Shown: piece after piece, positions 32,259 through 44,180 of the stretch | How the letters are laid out: every line of letters begins with the position of its first letter | Numbering within the stretch: position 1 is the first letter of the stretch | DNA from: Morella rubra | Lineage: Eukaryota > Streptophyta > Magnoliopsida > Fagales > Myricaceae | DNA: 64,000 nt | Direction: 5' to 3' | Assembly: GCA_003952965.2 (NCBI GenBank) | Contig: CM025855.1 | Location: 14,637,833 to 14,701,832 of the forward strand | Program-made: the position numbers and the translations under genes | Notes under the pieces: model-generated | The model's input: the letters and a program-made list of their open reading frames with translations, nothing else | The model's database searches: none | What the model was told of the DNA's origin: nothing

Positions 32259-35200
32259 TGTCACGCCCCAAACGCTAACTCGAAGAGGCTAGTGACAGCC
32301 GCGAGCATCCCCAACAAGGAATACTCAAGCGAACTTACTAAATTCTTGCAGCGGAAAAACCCTTTTTTTTTTATCGACTAATGCGCGTAATGAAACATTA
32401 GAACCTGCTCCTCAAACGATAACTTGAAGTAATTACAACACAGTCTCAAAATATCAATTGGTTAAAAACCCTAAACTTTACTGGGCCGAATAACCCATGA
32501 CCACCACACATCGGAGGCTCATGTCGGCTCTTTCAAAAATTATATCTAAACCTTTACTGAAATAACAAAAAGGGAAGAGGACGTCCTCGTCAGCCCCTCT
32601 CCTAGGTTTTAAGGTCCTCTTCTTAGGTTTCCTCACCTGAAATATTGTCTGGAATGATACAATTTAAAAACTGTGAGTCGAATGACTCAGTAAGGGATCA
32701 TATGCAATAAATAGTGCATGTCTCGCATGTTCATGGATATCAATGTACATGAATGTCAAATGAAATGCTTGCATATGCATGAGACAACGTACTTGATCTT
32801 AAAAGAAACATGCAATTGATCTTGAAAATAATTCTTTCTTGATTGGGCAACTTATCTCGCTCCATTTACCCCTGAAGTCAGGGTTGTGCGTTCCCTTCGG
32901 AACTATTCCCTTTTCCCTTGGGAATACGTCATTTGGTTGAGCTAGTCCTCGACGTGGCCCCAGGCCTAATGACTAGACTCAACCCTTAGAGGTTCACACC
33001 TTCTTGCAAGCATCCTTCAGTGTGATTGCACATACCTCAAGAGCTACCCATCCTTCTCGCATTCGTCCTTCGGAGTGGGTGCCCCTTAGGAGTCATCCAT
33101 CCTTCTCGCATTCGTCCTTCGGAGTGGATGCACCTATCTTAATGGTACGGTACCGACCAACCTCAGCCCCTTAACTTAACTTGTCATACAGTACTTCTCA
33201 TACTTTCATTTGCACAAAACTTTCTTCTTTAAGAAATCATGCAAATGCTTATGTCGTGTAATGCTTGATAATGAGAAATCGTAAATGCTTCTCATGCTTT
33301 CATTCCAGTTTTCGGAAAAACGTAAGTTTCCACTTACCTTCGTCCACTTGAGCGAATGGCAGCACCTTGCCTACAATTGATTCATACTAATGTCATTTAT
33401 AGGTTTACTAGATGTAGAGAATAGTCATTCAATTAAATTCAGCACATCATACAAAATCGCCCATATTTCTTGATTTCCCAATGGTGATCTTACAATGCAA
33501 AGTATTCTAAGAATGCCGAAGCCATAAGAATTGGGTTCTAAACTGATCCTTACACTAATTTTTATAACATATGAAAGTTCTAAGTAATTTGGAGCTCATT
33601 TGCCATTCAAAACATTTACCCGAAAATACAAGCTGCGGAGGACGTCCAAGCGGGCAGCCCCGACGTCTCCAACTTAAAAATTCATAACTTCATAACATGG
33701 CTCCAAATAACATGAAATTTATTTTGAACTATTCAGCTTTCATAGGTCAAGATTGGAGGTAAAATTCACAACAGCAGAATTTGCTATACATTTTTACAAA
33801 CACTTCATATTAGGCGAAAATCCTACAACAACACTGTTGCTGTTTCCAGCTCGGCCTTCCATTTTCAAAATACCACAACTCATTCATTACACCTCTAATT
33901 CACACGAAATTTACCTTAAAATGTTCTTCTTTCATAAACTTAAAATTCAAGACCAAACTCGTAAAATTTGGACTTAAACTGATCACTCAAAAGGTATTCG
34001 AAATGAGCTAACATTCCGGACGTACAAGGCTGCTGGCAGCTTGACGTCCGGGCCTTGAACAACGCATATCTCACCCAATACTTATCGGAATCACCCAAGG
34101 TATGGCTTAAAATCTTCCTATTTCCTAGGCCTACAATCTAGGATCCTCTTAAGATCAAAGGATAAGCACAATTGCATCAGAATACACTCCTAGTTCGAGC
34201 CTTGAAATCTGCAGAAGTACATTTCAGCAACTTGTTTTCAGCAACTAGTCTAACAAGCATTCTCTATAATTCTCAATGATCTTCAACATAACAGGCCATG
34301 CTTATGAATGCTATGGGTTTTCCAATCAACCATAATAGGTCATAATAGAATGGGTCTATCCTCTATAGATGCAAATCAGCAACAAGGAAGTTTTCCTTTT
34401 CCTGCAAGTTTCCTCCCTTTTTATCATAACCTTCTTCATGCAGCAACTTCACCCATGATTCTAGATTTAAAACCTCAGCTTTGTTTTCCAGCAACTTAGC
34501 AATTAAATTTAAACTTAACACAGAAATTAAAACCACACTTGCAACACTACAACCCAACAGATCCGGCCATGCATACACAAACAGATTTCAGTCCTCTTTT
34601 AGGCTTTTTATCATACACTTAGGGTGCATCAATGTTGCCCTAGAACATTTCTCAGATCTAACCATATCTCCCCATGATTTCTTACAAGATCTACACTACT
34701 CTTAGAGCAAACAACATGTAGATAAGGAGAAAACAACCTAGCACACAACAAGCTATCATCCAAGAAAAATGTGAAAGAAATGAGATAGTGGGTATTTCGG
34801 CCAGCAGAGATTTTTTTTTTTTTCATAGCAAGGGCCGAACTTACCTTTCTTTCTTCTCTTTCTCCTTCTTCTTCTTCCTCTCCTTTTTTTTTTCTTTTTC
34901 TTCTTCTTCTTTCTTCTCTTCGGTTGTGTGAGTGAGTTAGGGCAAAAGAGTGTTAGGGCAATGGGAATGTGAAGTGTGCGGCAAGGGGGGTTAATAGGCG
35001 TGAAAGTGCTTGGGGGGGGGGGGGAAGACAAGGCTGCCCTCCCCCTTTCTTTCCCTCCTTCACGTGACTTCCCTCCCTTTTTCCCCATTTTTTTTTTTTT
35101 TTTTTTTTCTGCCACTTCATTAAAATTAACCCTAACATGCCTTTCACACATTTTTCAAGAGTCAAAGTCCCTAATTCAATTTCTTCCAAATATTGCAAAC

Positions 35201-35455
35201 TTAGAGATATATTCCAACAATTAAAATGATTAGTTTAATTAATCCCAAATACTCAAATTTAATACTATTAAAAATTGCAAACGATATAACATTTAAATCA
35301 TAGCTAAAGATGCATAAAAATGCTAGGGGGAAAATTCACCTAGACAAAATCTTAGATTAATTTACCCATACATGCCTTTCTCAATAATTAGAGTAATACA
35401 CACTTAAGGAGTCATAATTCTTTTTACAATGATAGAAATAAGGCGGGGTCTCACA
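32259..35455 (-). repeat. Chromovirus 5' LTR
   Basis: 3,197 bp. Same ends and internal landmarks as the 3' LTR, including the 52-bp tandem duplication (33052-33130). Differences seen by eye are short indels (for example around 33181-33200, 33250-33300 and the G and T runs near 35015 and 35090) and rare substitutions. Confidence 0.95.
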
Positions 35456-36129
35456 TTTATAAAAACCCACTTATTATGTACAAGACCAACGTTATCTAAA
35501 ATCTTTGACCTAGAAAGATCATCACCAAATGACTCGGTCAAAGCACAAGTACACAACAAATAGATCCATATAAACCTATCAAATCTAAGGATACAATAAA
35601 CCAATTGTGCTGAATAAATTCTCAATATCAATGATCACTTCCAGAAGGTATTCATATTTGATATCGTTCAGTGCATGTACTCTTATATTACACCCACTCG
35701 TTTGCTAAGGTCATTACCTCAATGACGAAGTCCATCATCCTATTAAATAGAGGCACAACAGTGTTGACCTATCAAATGAACAAGGAACCGAAAGTCATAC
35801 TTCCCACCTTTGATTCATTAATAATTGGCATGACTTTTCTACAATGTCACTCAATAATATCTATGTAACATCTTATGTTACATCATATTATCCAATAAAT
35901 AAATATAAACATGTGACATCTAAATAACTATTATTCAAACAAATGATTTTTAAGGCATTATTCTTACAATACCATCTTGAGATAATCCATAAAAGACTCA
36001 ATTTGGTAGCCCAATTTTCAACCATGGTATACTAAGCTTTTGAATTCTACCTGAATATACAGATTAGGCAGTCTTTATCGCAAAAACTTATGGAAGCAAC
36101 TTCTTTTTTCTCAATATTACCAAACCTGG

Positions 36130-36296
36130 AATTAAAAACAGGGGACCCCCCGTAGTCCATCAAGTGCCTGGATTGTTGAGTAGAAACTGATGGCCCTTCG
36201 TATGGTCGTTGTTACCAACTCCTCTCTGACCTTTTCTGTTTCTTCAACTTCTACTTGAGGTAAAGTTTCGGAAGAGGGGTTCTCCATTGCAAACTA
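36130..36296 (-). pseudogene. Exon-like piece of an unidentified gene
   Basis: After a plausible acceptor (CTTTAG ending at 36297) the minus strand is open: [18 protein letters not shown], then [20 protein letters not shown] and TIQALDGL. The frame joins smoothly to the upstream exon-like piece at 37140-37365 across a possible GT-AG intron. The helical, charged sequence looks like genuine protein, but I do not recognise the family. It ends near 36135 in a GGGGTCC context with no clear donor. Confidence 0.4.
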
Positions 36297-37139
36297 AAGT
36301 ACAAAGGGAAATACAAACTAATATACTGGAAATACAAGCTAATATACCGAAATCTAAAAGAGAGCAAGCATAGAAGAACCAAGATCATTTCGAATTTCAA
36401 GCCTCATTTTTTTTTTTTTAACTTGAAACCCAGAAAAACTATGATAGATAAACGTTAACCCTCACAATACAAAAATAGGAAGAAAACAGATTAAAAAAAA
36501 AAAAAAGAATCCTGCTACAATAGTCATAACGACAACCTATTAACATGCCTAGCCTCTGGCGCTCGCCAAAGGAGAAATTTTGGTGGCTTTCAGCATCATA
36601 GGAAAAGGAGAAATAAAGACGTATACCATCTCAGCATTATTTGCATGAGAATATAACTAAGTATCTACCAAAGCTCTTCAGTAAGGTAGCAAAACCTCGG
36701 GATGGCTCTTAATGCAGAAGCTAAGATTCTCTGTTTTAAACCTACGGGGGTTTTAACAACATTGTGCAATGCAATAGTCCCAAGATCAATTTTTTCGCTT
36801 CTTAAACTTCTAAGAATCATTCCACATTGGATCTTTCAGAATGTTTTACCCTATAAAGATTGCGATTGACGGTGAAAGGAAAATTTCTTATGTGCTTGAG
36901 AAGGGGAAAATTATCTCAATTTAATTTTCAATACAGACATAAATAGCAACAGAGCCTAGGCATCTAAATTCTCATATAATGGACAAAACCGTTTCTTAAG
37001 CAGTAGGATCAAGAAAATCAAGAAAAGCCGTTAAAAAATACATAAAATAAAAAGACACTTTACTTTTCATCTAAGGTCTTAGTTTCATGATGATCACATA
37101 ACCAAACAAGAATGACAAAGAATTATCGGAAAAGGGGAT
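36297..37139. other. Probable intron and flank between two exon-like pieces
   Basis: AT-rich, stop-rich on both strands, with an A run near 36490. Consistent with an intron on the minus strand. I see no repeat signature. Confidence 0.35.
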
Positions 37140-37365
37140 TCTGTGTTTGACCTGGTTCCGCATGAGGAGGTCAGAGCTGTGCTGCTTCTCGAAGCGGCTT
37201 TATAAGAAAGCTCGGTGAGCATTGTCGATCTGCTGAAGCTCTTCTGGGGTGCTGAGCTGTGGGTGGAACTCCCTCAATTGGCGCCCCAAGTGATTGTTCA
37301 AACTCCTTAGCCGTCTTTCACTACCACCTCCACCATCTCCTCCAAGCGTCTCTGCACCAATCTTT
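37140..37365 (-). pseudogene. Exon-like piece of an unidentified gene, disrupted by LTR-C
   Basis: The minus strand encodes a glycine-rich start (AETLGGDGGGGSERRLRSL), then NNHLGRQLREFHPQLSTPEE and LQQIDNAHRAFL. An in-frame TAA (near 37203) follows, and the frame then continues to HSSDLLMRNQ before a GT donor-like site. If LTR-C and one TCTTT copy are removed, the frame continues upstream to an ATG in 47662-47690 (MWKLKIG). The family is not recognised. The stop codon and the LTR insertion argue for a dead gene, unless the real frame differs. Confidence 0.4.
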
Positions 37366-38211
37366 TGTACAAATAATCCGTCAAAATAATTATTCTAAAT
37401 AATTGTTATTTAGATGCCACATATTTATATCTATTATATTGGATAATATTTTGTGACATAAGATGTTATGGTTAATATTGAGTGACATTGTAGAAAAGTC
37501 ATGCCAATTATTAATGAATCGAAAGCGGGGAGTATGACTTTTCGTTTCCTTGTACACTTGATGTTTTGTTTTAGACCAAGGTACATATTTATGTAAAATA
37601 GGTCTACACTCGTTATGCCTCTATTAAATATGATGATGTACTTAGTCATCAAGGTGGTGACCTTAAGCAAACGAGTGGGTGCATTGTAAGAGTACATGCA
37701 CTGAACGGGATCAAATATAAATACCTTCTAGAAGTGATCATTGATGTTGAGAAGGTATTCAACACAATTTGTTTATGTATCCTTAGACTTGAGAGGTTTG
37801 TGCAAATTTGTTTATTGTGTACTTGTATTTGACCAAGTCATTTGGTGATGATTTTTCTAGGTCAAATATTCCAGACAACGTTGGTCTTGTGCATGATGAA
37901 TGAGTTTGTATAAATGCTCAATAAGGAATCACCAGTCTCTTTGTGAGATAGTATATTTAAGTATATCTGTATAGGGTTGGACTCGAGAAAAAGAAATCTC
38001 TAGCCAGAGGAATTTTTGTGAAAAAGATTTTTTGAAATTAATATATTATATAATATATTTATTTGTGAAATTATTTTAGAAACAATTCGAGAGTCCAACG
38101 AGTTACAGATTATAAAATAAGAATTATATGAGCTAGGGACTTAATCGGTGATAATATTCCAGTCTTATTAGCTCATATGAATATAGTATGGTGGAAGGAT
38201 AAATAAATGAA

Positions 38212-38423
38212 GGGTTAGTTAAAAAAAATCCCCTCAAACTTTCCCACTTATCCCATATCCCCCTAATCTTTAACTTGTGTCAACCCGCTCCTTAAACTTA
38301 AAACGTTTCATTTTCGTTTTTGACTCATTTTTAACGATGTCGTACTACGTTTTCCGTCCCACGTGTTTTTCACGTGAGCTACCTCATATTAAAAGACAAA
38401 AATCACCCCACCCACTTATGCAT
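38212..38423 (+). repeat. MULE left terminal inverted repeat
   Basis: Matches 46988-47195 inverted, with shared landmarks CTCAAACTTTCCCACTTATC, CGTACTACGTTTTCCGTCCC and CTACCTCATATTAAAAGAC. Contains a CACGTG core; this end has an extra TTTTTCACGTG that the other end lacks. Confidence 0.9.
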
Positions 38424-39232
38424 TCAACTAACTCAGACAAAGCAAAAAGAAACCCATTGCTGTTCGAAGCAAAAACACATCGACCTCCATTGCAAAACCA
38501 AATTCTCCACTGAGGTTGTTGGAACTCCACGCAAGGTTTGGATTAATCACTTTCCTTTGCATATTCGCAAGTTACCTCCATTATTCCTTCCCTATTACCC
38601 CGAATTTGTTTGCAAATAAGTTCTTTTTATGTTAGGGTTTGCGAATCCGCTATACAATGTGAGGAGGTGGTGATTTGTTTGCGAATCTTCTATACAATGT
38701 GGGCAGCTGGTGATTTTCCCCACATCGAGTGCTTATTCATCAACAACCGGAATTTTGAGTGCTTATTCATGTTCTTTCTACTTTATTTCCAGTTAGAAAG
38801 ATTTGAAAGTAAAACTTTAAATTTGTTTTAATTTTTATTACTCTTTTCCACTTTGCACTGACATAATTACACGTCAATTTTCTATTAATTCTTTGTACCT
38901 TTCTTTGATTGTCTGTTGTGAATCCTATAATATTGTTCGGCATGCACGAATTATATATGGTGGACTATTTAGTTTAAAATTTGCTTGTACTATTTTTAGT
39001 CTACCGTAAAAATTTTGGCCATGTAGTTTTGATTTTCCTGGTGCTACGCTTGCTGCTCAAATAGTAGGGTCTATGAGCTTACATGTGGTATTGTAGGTAA
39101 TATACATTCATGAACAATGAATTTCATAGGTATTATATATCTGAGATACTTCTTTTGTTCAAATTTATGTAATATATATTTGTCTGTTAGCTAAGAAATT
39201 TTTTTCTTTTTTGCAATCAACAGACCTTCGTT
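38424..39232 (+). promoter_or_regulatory. Likely leader and first intron of the GRF ORF
   Basis: After the TIR, a stretch ends ACGCAAGGTTTGG (near 38530-38542), a possible splice donor. A TTTTTTGCAATCAACAG acceptor-like sequence ends at 39221, just before the ATG at 39233. A phrase GCGAATC...CTATACAATGTG is duplicated (38641-38660 and 38680-38700). Transcription from the TIR is inferred. Confidence 0.4.
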
Positions 39233-39695
39233 ATGTCTTATTCCAATAGTGTTTTGAGCTCTTGGGTTACAGAAAGTGGGGCAAGCTCTGGCGGCCCACA
39301 ATGTTATTGTGGTGTCACAACCTACATGAAGACCTCGTACACGGAGCACAATTTTGGACGTCGATTATATAGTTGTCCAAACTATAAGATTAAACATGCG
39401 TGTGAATTTTTTGCTTGGGTTGATCCTCCAATGTGTGAACATGGGAAAAGGGTGTCAAAATGCATGCGAGATAAGCAAGATTGTTTAAATGTCGATAAAA
39501 AAAGTGCAAATCCTGAAGGAGGAGGTTGAAAAACACAAGGATTTTCTACAAAAACATCACGACAATGAGAAGAAGCACGAGGAGGAGGTTCAAAAATATC
39601 GCAAACTTGTAAATAAGTACAAGGTCGCTTTGACAGTGTTGTCAATTGTTGTAGTATGTCTATTTTCTAGATTGGTAGTCTATTTGGGAAACTAA
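39233..39695 (+). pseudogene. GRF-type zinc finger / coiled-coil / membrane-anchor protein carried by the MULE
   Basis: The first frame (39233-39529) starts MSYSNSVLSSWVTES and holds a GRF-type zinc finger: CYCG, TSYTEHNFGRRLYSCPN, a Cys-x-FFAWVD box and DPPMCEHGKRV. A one-base frame change at a seven-A run (39497-39503) moves the rest into the frame ending at 39695. That part is a charged coiled coil (ILKEEVEKHKDFLQKHHDNE, then KKHEEEVQKYRKLVNKYK) and a C-terminal hydrophobic segment (LTVLSIVVVCLFSRLVVYLG) ending a few residues later, so the product would be tail-anchored. Small plant proteins with this layout exist; their role is not established. If the A-run were six or read through, the product would be about 153 residues. 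Confidence 0.75.
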
Positions 39696-39699
39696 GATG

Positions 39700-42600
39700 A
39701 TATGTGCATTTGTAATCCCAAGTTTGTTCGTCAGTTATAGTTTTATACGTGATCTTTCTTATGTAAAACTAGCACCTTTTGTGTCACAAATTCTATCAAC
39801 TGTTATTGTGCTATTTAATTTCCTTTTGTAGTTTTATTGTCCTTTTGTTTTTATTCCTCTGTAATGTTTCTAGTTTCGTTGTCCTTTTGTTTTTATTCCT
39901 CTTTAATGTTTCAGCTGGCAAATGACGAGGAAGTGGTCTTGCCTAGTTTACTTGAATCCTATTTGTTAATGAAGCTAGGATGAAGAAGAAGAAAGTGTAC
40001 TGAACAATGAGACTTTACTTGTCCATGAACCAAACTAATATAGGGAATCTATCAAGACCAATAAGGTGGCTAAAGTGACAGCAACCTATTTTTTAACTGC
40101 AAACGGCACCTATTAAACAAATGCACAATCTGCAAACGACACCTCCTTTCTTTCCATTTCTTTTCCAATTTTTAACTGCAACAAACAGCACCTATTAAAC
40201 ATCATGCGTGAAAGGTAGATCCTCTGTGCACTTTCTTCAGAGAACAATGGAAAAGCTACTAACAAAATGCATTCCTTCAAAATCTGTCCACATTTTTAAT
40301 ATATCTTCAACATCCCATAATACAATTTGTTCAAACTAAATAATACAACTTGTCCATCATAAAACGTAATAAAAAACAGCAACCACTACAATAAAAAAAC
40401 AACTTCACAACCAGCTCTAACCACATCTACATCTTTACACCCAATCAAAAAACAGCAAGGTCATCACATCTACATCTTTCTAGACACAAGCCACATCAGA
40501 ACAAGCATACCACTATCTTAATCAAGCCTTATCACATCTAGCAAATCATTTCCCTTATGATCTTCTATCTGTTATTGGTCACTATTCCTCCACCAACACC
40601 TTAGAGGTGACAATCCGCGTGCATATCGTGCGCGTGGTAAACCTCTCACAATGTCCTACTACTGAGAGCTACGGTCGCGCTCTACAAAAAATGAAGAACG
40701 TTAAATGGTAAAATAATACAACATATCATAAAACTAACTATTATCATAAAAGGAGTTGGGCCAAATAAGAGACCAAGATTTATTACGAAACAAATCCAAA
40801 TTGGAGTTATGTACTTTTCCCGAACACCAAACATTGGCCACACATAAGCACAAATGATATTAAATGTGAAGTAATATTATATAATATGTTTTCTCTTCTT
40901 ATAGTGCTAATAGAAGAGACAAATCTATTCGAATGCCCACCATAATAATGTGTTGAACGCACTACCTAAAAACAGAATAAGGGATTACCTGGATTAAATT
41001 AATTCACTTTAAACACAATTTAACACCAAAAAACTTGAGATTAATATTATTTGAGAGGTCTTGTGATTCTCTTCGGTTCTTTGAGGAACTACTCGAACTT
41101 ATCGGGAATTATTCCCCATTAGACCTTCCATAACTCATATAACTCCGAGACATTATCAAAACAGTAAAGTTTCACAAACCACGCGTTATAGATGGCGTAC
41201 ATTCCTCATTACTACCTATAGATATCTAATAGTTTGACCAATAAAACAAAAAAAAGCGGGAGAGTCGAGGCATTCCATTCAGATAATATGTCCCTTTATG
41301 TGAACTTAAATACTTGTTTATTCGGGCATTTAGTTAAGTAGCCCTGCCCGGTCTCAGATAATATTCTTAGACGTTTCACATCTACTCCTACAATATGATA
41401 ACAATCTTCGCTGGCTTAGACGTCCATCCTTCTTTAATCAAGCTTAAAACATACACATAATAATATAATAATATAATCAATACTCCGCATAAAGCAAGAA
41501 AACTCAATGACGTAGATCATAAATCCTTACAGACTAGGGAAGAAAGAAAATCTATGATCCTTTGATGGAAACAAAGTTGCTAAGAGTAACTAACCAAAAC
41601 AGATATCAACAACACACTAACAAAACAATAAGCACACTACGGCTCTACCCCAGTAACTGTGAATATTCCATAGCTAAGGCTTCAGATGCAGATCGATGAA
41701 CTACAGTTAGATCGAGGAAGAATCCTTACGAACACCGTGCCAATCCCCGTAGACGACCTAACTGAAGCTCATAAGAGTATCTAATATGATCCAACACCCC
41801 CCACTCAAGAACCTTGGGTCCTGTGGTAAATCCAAACCTGTGTCGTACCTTGACCTGAGTGAAGGAGTGGTCTAAGTAACGGCGAAGCATATTGGTAAAG
41901 GAGCTTGACGCTTATCCTCCAAGCCCATAGAGTCAGTAGAACTATCATGAACCTCCCCAACATCATCATCAAGAAGTTAAGGAGAATTGGGCATGTTAAG
42001 GATGGATCCTGTAAAGAGTCAAGGAAACCAACAAAATTAAGGAGCCAAGGTGCCATAATGTAAAAGAGTAAATCAGCGAACAAATCTAAGAAGGACGTTA
42101 TGCAAAAGTAAAAAAACTCGAGAGTTTATATGAAAATATACCTCTTCGTTTGAATGTTCTCGTCATTCAAGGAATAATGGTCATGAAGACTTGGTGGATC
42201 TTGTAATATGGAAAATTCAATCTCAAATGTCAGCAAATTTAGAATGAATACAGATATACGCAAGTATGTAATGCAATACTTACCTCATCAGTTTTGTCTT
42301 CATCATTCGGTGAATAATGGTCATGAAGATGTGGTGGGTCCTGCAAAAAATAAAAAAAACATAATTGCCAGCATACACATCAATTCATTACTTAACGAAA
42401 GTAATAAGAGTATAAACCTCATCGGGCATCATCGCTGATCCACCAACCCGGAGGACCCAACTTGAGAAGCAGGAGCCTGTTAGAGACATGTGTGTATAAG
42501 TATAATTAACAAAAAATTAACATGTAACGCAACTGAATTAAATGAACTGTTTGCAAAGTGGAAGGTGGACTATGAGGTAGTAGAGGGCAAGTGTCTTTTT
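39700..42600. other. Non-coding or unrecognised interior of the MULE
   Basis: A short tandem duplication (TTGTCCTTTTGTTTTTATTC at 39838 and 39880) is followed by AT-rich sequence with many stops. 41640-42600 may be the 3' part of the transposase transcript on the minus strand: two related phrases (TCATTC-GG-GAATAATGGTCATGAAGA near 42165 and 42300) suggest repeated exon-like segments. I cannot assign a protein. Confidence 0.4.
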
Positions 42601-42614
42601 CTTTTTACAAGACC

Positions 42615-44180
42615 TTGAGTTAGCCCAACTACACCACACTTAGAGCATTTGATCTTAATCCCAACCTTACTAAACCGTATTCGGCTCTTTGGTTCATTGT
42701 GCCCCTCTGCCTTAGCTTCTTCAATCTCCAGGCTGCACTCTTGCATGTGGAGGTAGGACCGAGTTTTGCTGTGTATACTCCCATTGATCCGATACTCGGC
42801 ACTACGTGAATCATAGGCCCATAGGCCTTCATGTACGTCTCAACAGTGTAGTAATCATCTACATAATCCTCATGCTCCCCCCCCCCCCATATCGTAGAGG
42901 ATTGCAGAGAAGCATGTGCACAAGGGATTCCCAGAAAGATCCCATCGCGACAGCCGCATGTCCTCTCTTTTAAGTTACACACGAATTGCTTCTGTTTGTG
43001 TTCCTGACTTCAAACAGCCTTCAAATCCCAAGGGCAGATGCACTCGCATGATATTTTGCCATTTCTATCCAGCTTCCTCATAATAGCTGGACACAATCTT
43101 TCATCCATCTTCTTCATCCCATCTCTCGCTTCACTTGGTACCGACGCATCAGCTTCTTTCTTATTGTCTCGACCATGGTGATGATGGGTTTATCACGTGC
43201 TTCCATGATATATGCATTGAAGAATTCTGACAGATTGTTCACTTCAAAATCTGACTTCAATGTATTGGGAAGTGTGACCTTGTCCACAATGCTGGTCCAC
43301 ACCACTAAGATACTTGTATACCCTTCGGGCTCAATGCCTTTTGTGTGTGAGCATCCCTCAGCTTGAAATCCAGCCTTGTGTGTTAGCAGAAGCGGCCTCA
43401 TACTGTGTAGTACCAAGAAACCAAAATGTGTTGAAACCAAGACCACCAGGTGTCCTTCAACTCGGCCTCCACTGCGGCAAAGCAATTGGGTAAATGTTCT
43501 CGTTCCTATACGAGACAGACCAACAAGACAACAACAAGTAAGCTGTCCTTTATAAGGACCCTTCAAAAAACAACCATCCACCCCTATTAAGGGCCTACAA
43601 CAAGTCCTGAAACCGTCTCGCATAGCTGCTAGTGGAGACATACCGCTAGAGAAACTTGGTTTGCAGCTCCCTTTGAGGTCTATCAACCTTCAAAATTATT
43701 GAAGAACCTCGGTTGGTTCGCCTTAGGTCACAACATATCCATAGCCTTATACGCCTTGCGTACTCTATATGTGCATCCCAAATATCGCATCTCATGCTCT
43801 CTTTCGCCCTATAAAACTCCATTCGACTTACATCTACCTTCCAAGTTCTCTTCACCTCTTCCCTTAATGCCTCAACTGGCTAATCAGGATTATGCCTGAA
43901 TTGTTCCAAGTATTTTCATATCCACTTCGACTACTTGGCTATTTTAGTAACTCGTGTGCATCAAGATGGTTGCCCGAGTCCTGATATTACATGGGCCAAT
44001 GTCATACTTATGCCTATTCTTCACATTTCGCGCGTAAACTCTATAGTTGCACTGTTTCTCTTTTACACTGGACGATGACTCTATCTCTATTATTCTTCGC
44101 CCAGTGGAGGTCTTTCCCAATATGTATATTGTTTCTCTCACATCACTTGAATCAAAACCAACACAGAACAAGCCCACCTC
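42615..44180 (-). pseudogene. MULE transposase, frameshifted and internally deleted
   Basis: Minus-strand blocks in order: 44177-43944 (N-terminal region); 43855-43646 (WKVDVSRMEFYRAKESM, LRRTNRGSSIILK); 43686-43114, with RPLIGVDGCFLKGPYKGQL holding the first catalytic Asp and NNLSEFFNAYIMEARDKPI from the C-terminal part; and 42982-42629, with a SWIM zinc finger (CGCRDGIFLGIPCAHA). Near 42640 a degenerate knuckle CSKCGVVG follows in another frame. Between the GVDG and NNLSEFF boxes there are only about 100 residues; the segment expected to hold the second Asp and the catalytic Glu is not recognisable. The protein cannot be active. Family: MuDR-type transposase, nuclear, cuts at the TIRs. Confidence 0.85.

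Larger units (their letters stand above)
23442..35455 (-). mobile_element. Full-length Ty3/gypsy chromovirus (Tekay/Del-like), 12.0 kb, TSD TTTAT
   Basis: Bounded by two long LTRs (23442-26627 and 32259-35455) and by TTTAT at 23437-23441 and 35456-35460. On the minus strand the order is 5' LTR, primer-binding site, gag, protease, reverse transcriptase, RNase H, integrase, chromodomain, an extra ORF, polypurine tract, 3' LTR. The integrase-last order marks Ty3/gypsy and the C-terminal chromodomain marks a chromovirus. The coding sequence is nearly complete but changes frame three times (about 31720, 30870 and 27920). The LTRs are near-identical apart from scattered substitutions and short indels, so insertion was fairly recent. 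It is the only element here with most of its replication genes legible. Confidence 0.95.
22930..35968 (-). repeat. LTR-B: copia LTR of the A/C family, truncated, split by the chromovirus
   Basis: Sequence from about 22945 to 23441 matches LTR-A from about 16263 to 16785, and 35456-35968 continues it to TTCTTACA. The interruption is the 12-kb chromovirus with TTTAT on each side. The equivalent of LTR-A 7339-16262 is missing, so the copy was shortened at its left edge, next to the SIRE LTR. No purine tract follows 35968, so it is not a 3' LTR like LTR-A. Confidence 0.8.

Noticed and set aside
7339..35968. LTR-A and LTR-B as the two LTRs of one large copia element
   Set aside because: The outer flanks do not match (CCCAC versus ATACC), LTR-B is truncated, and other copia pieces without TSDs lie between them.
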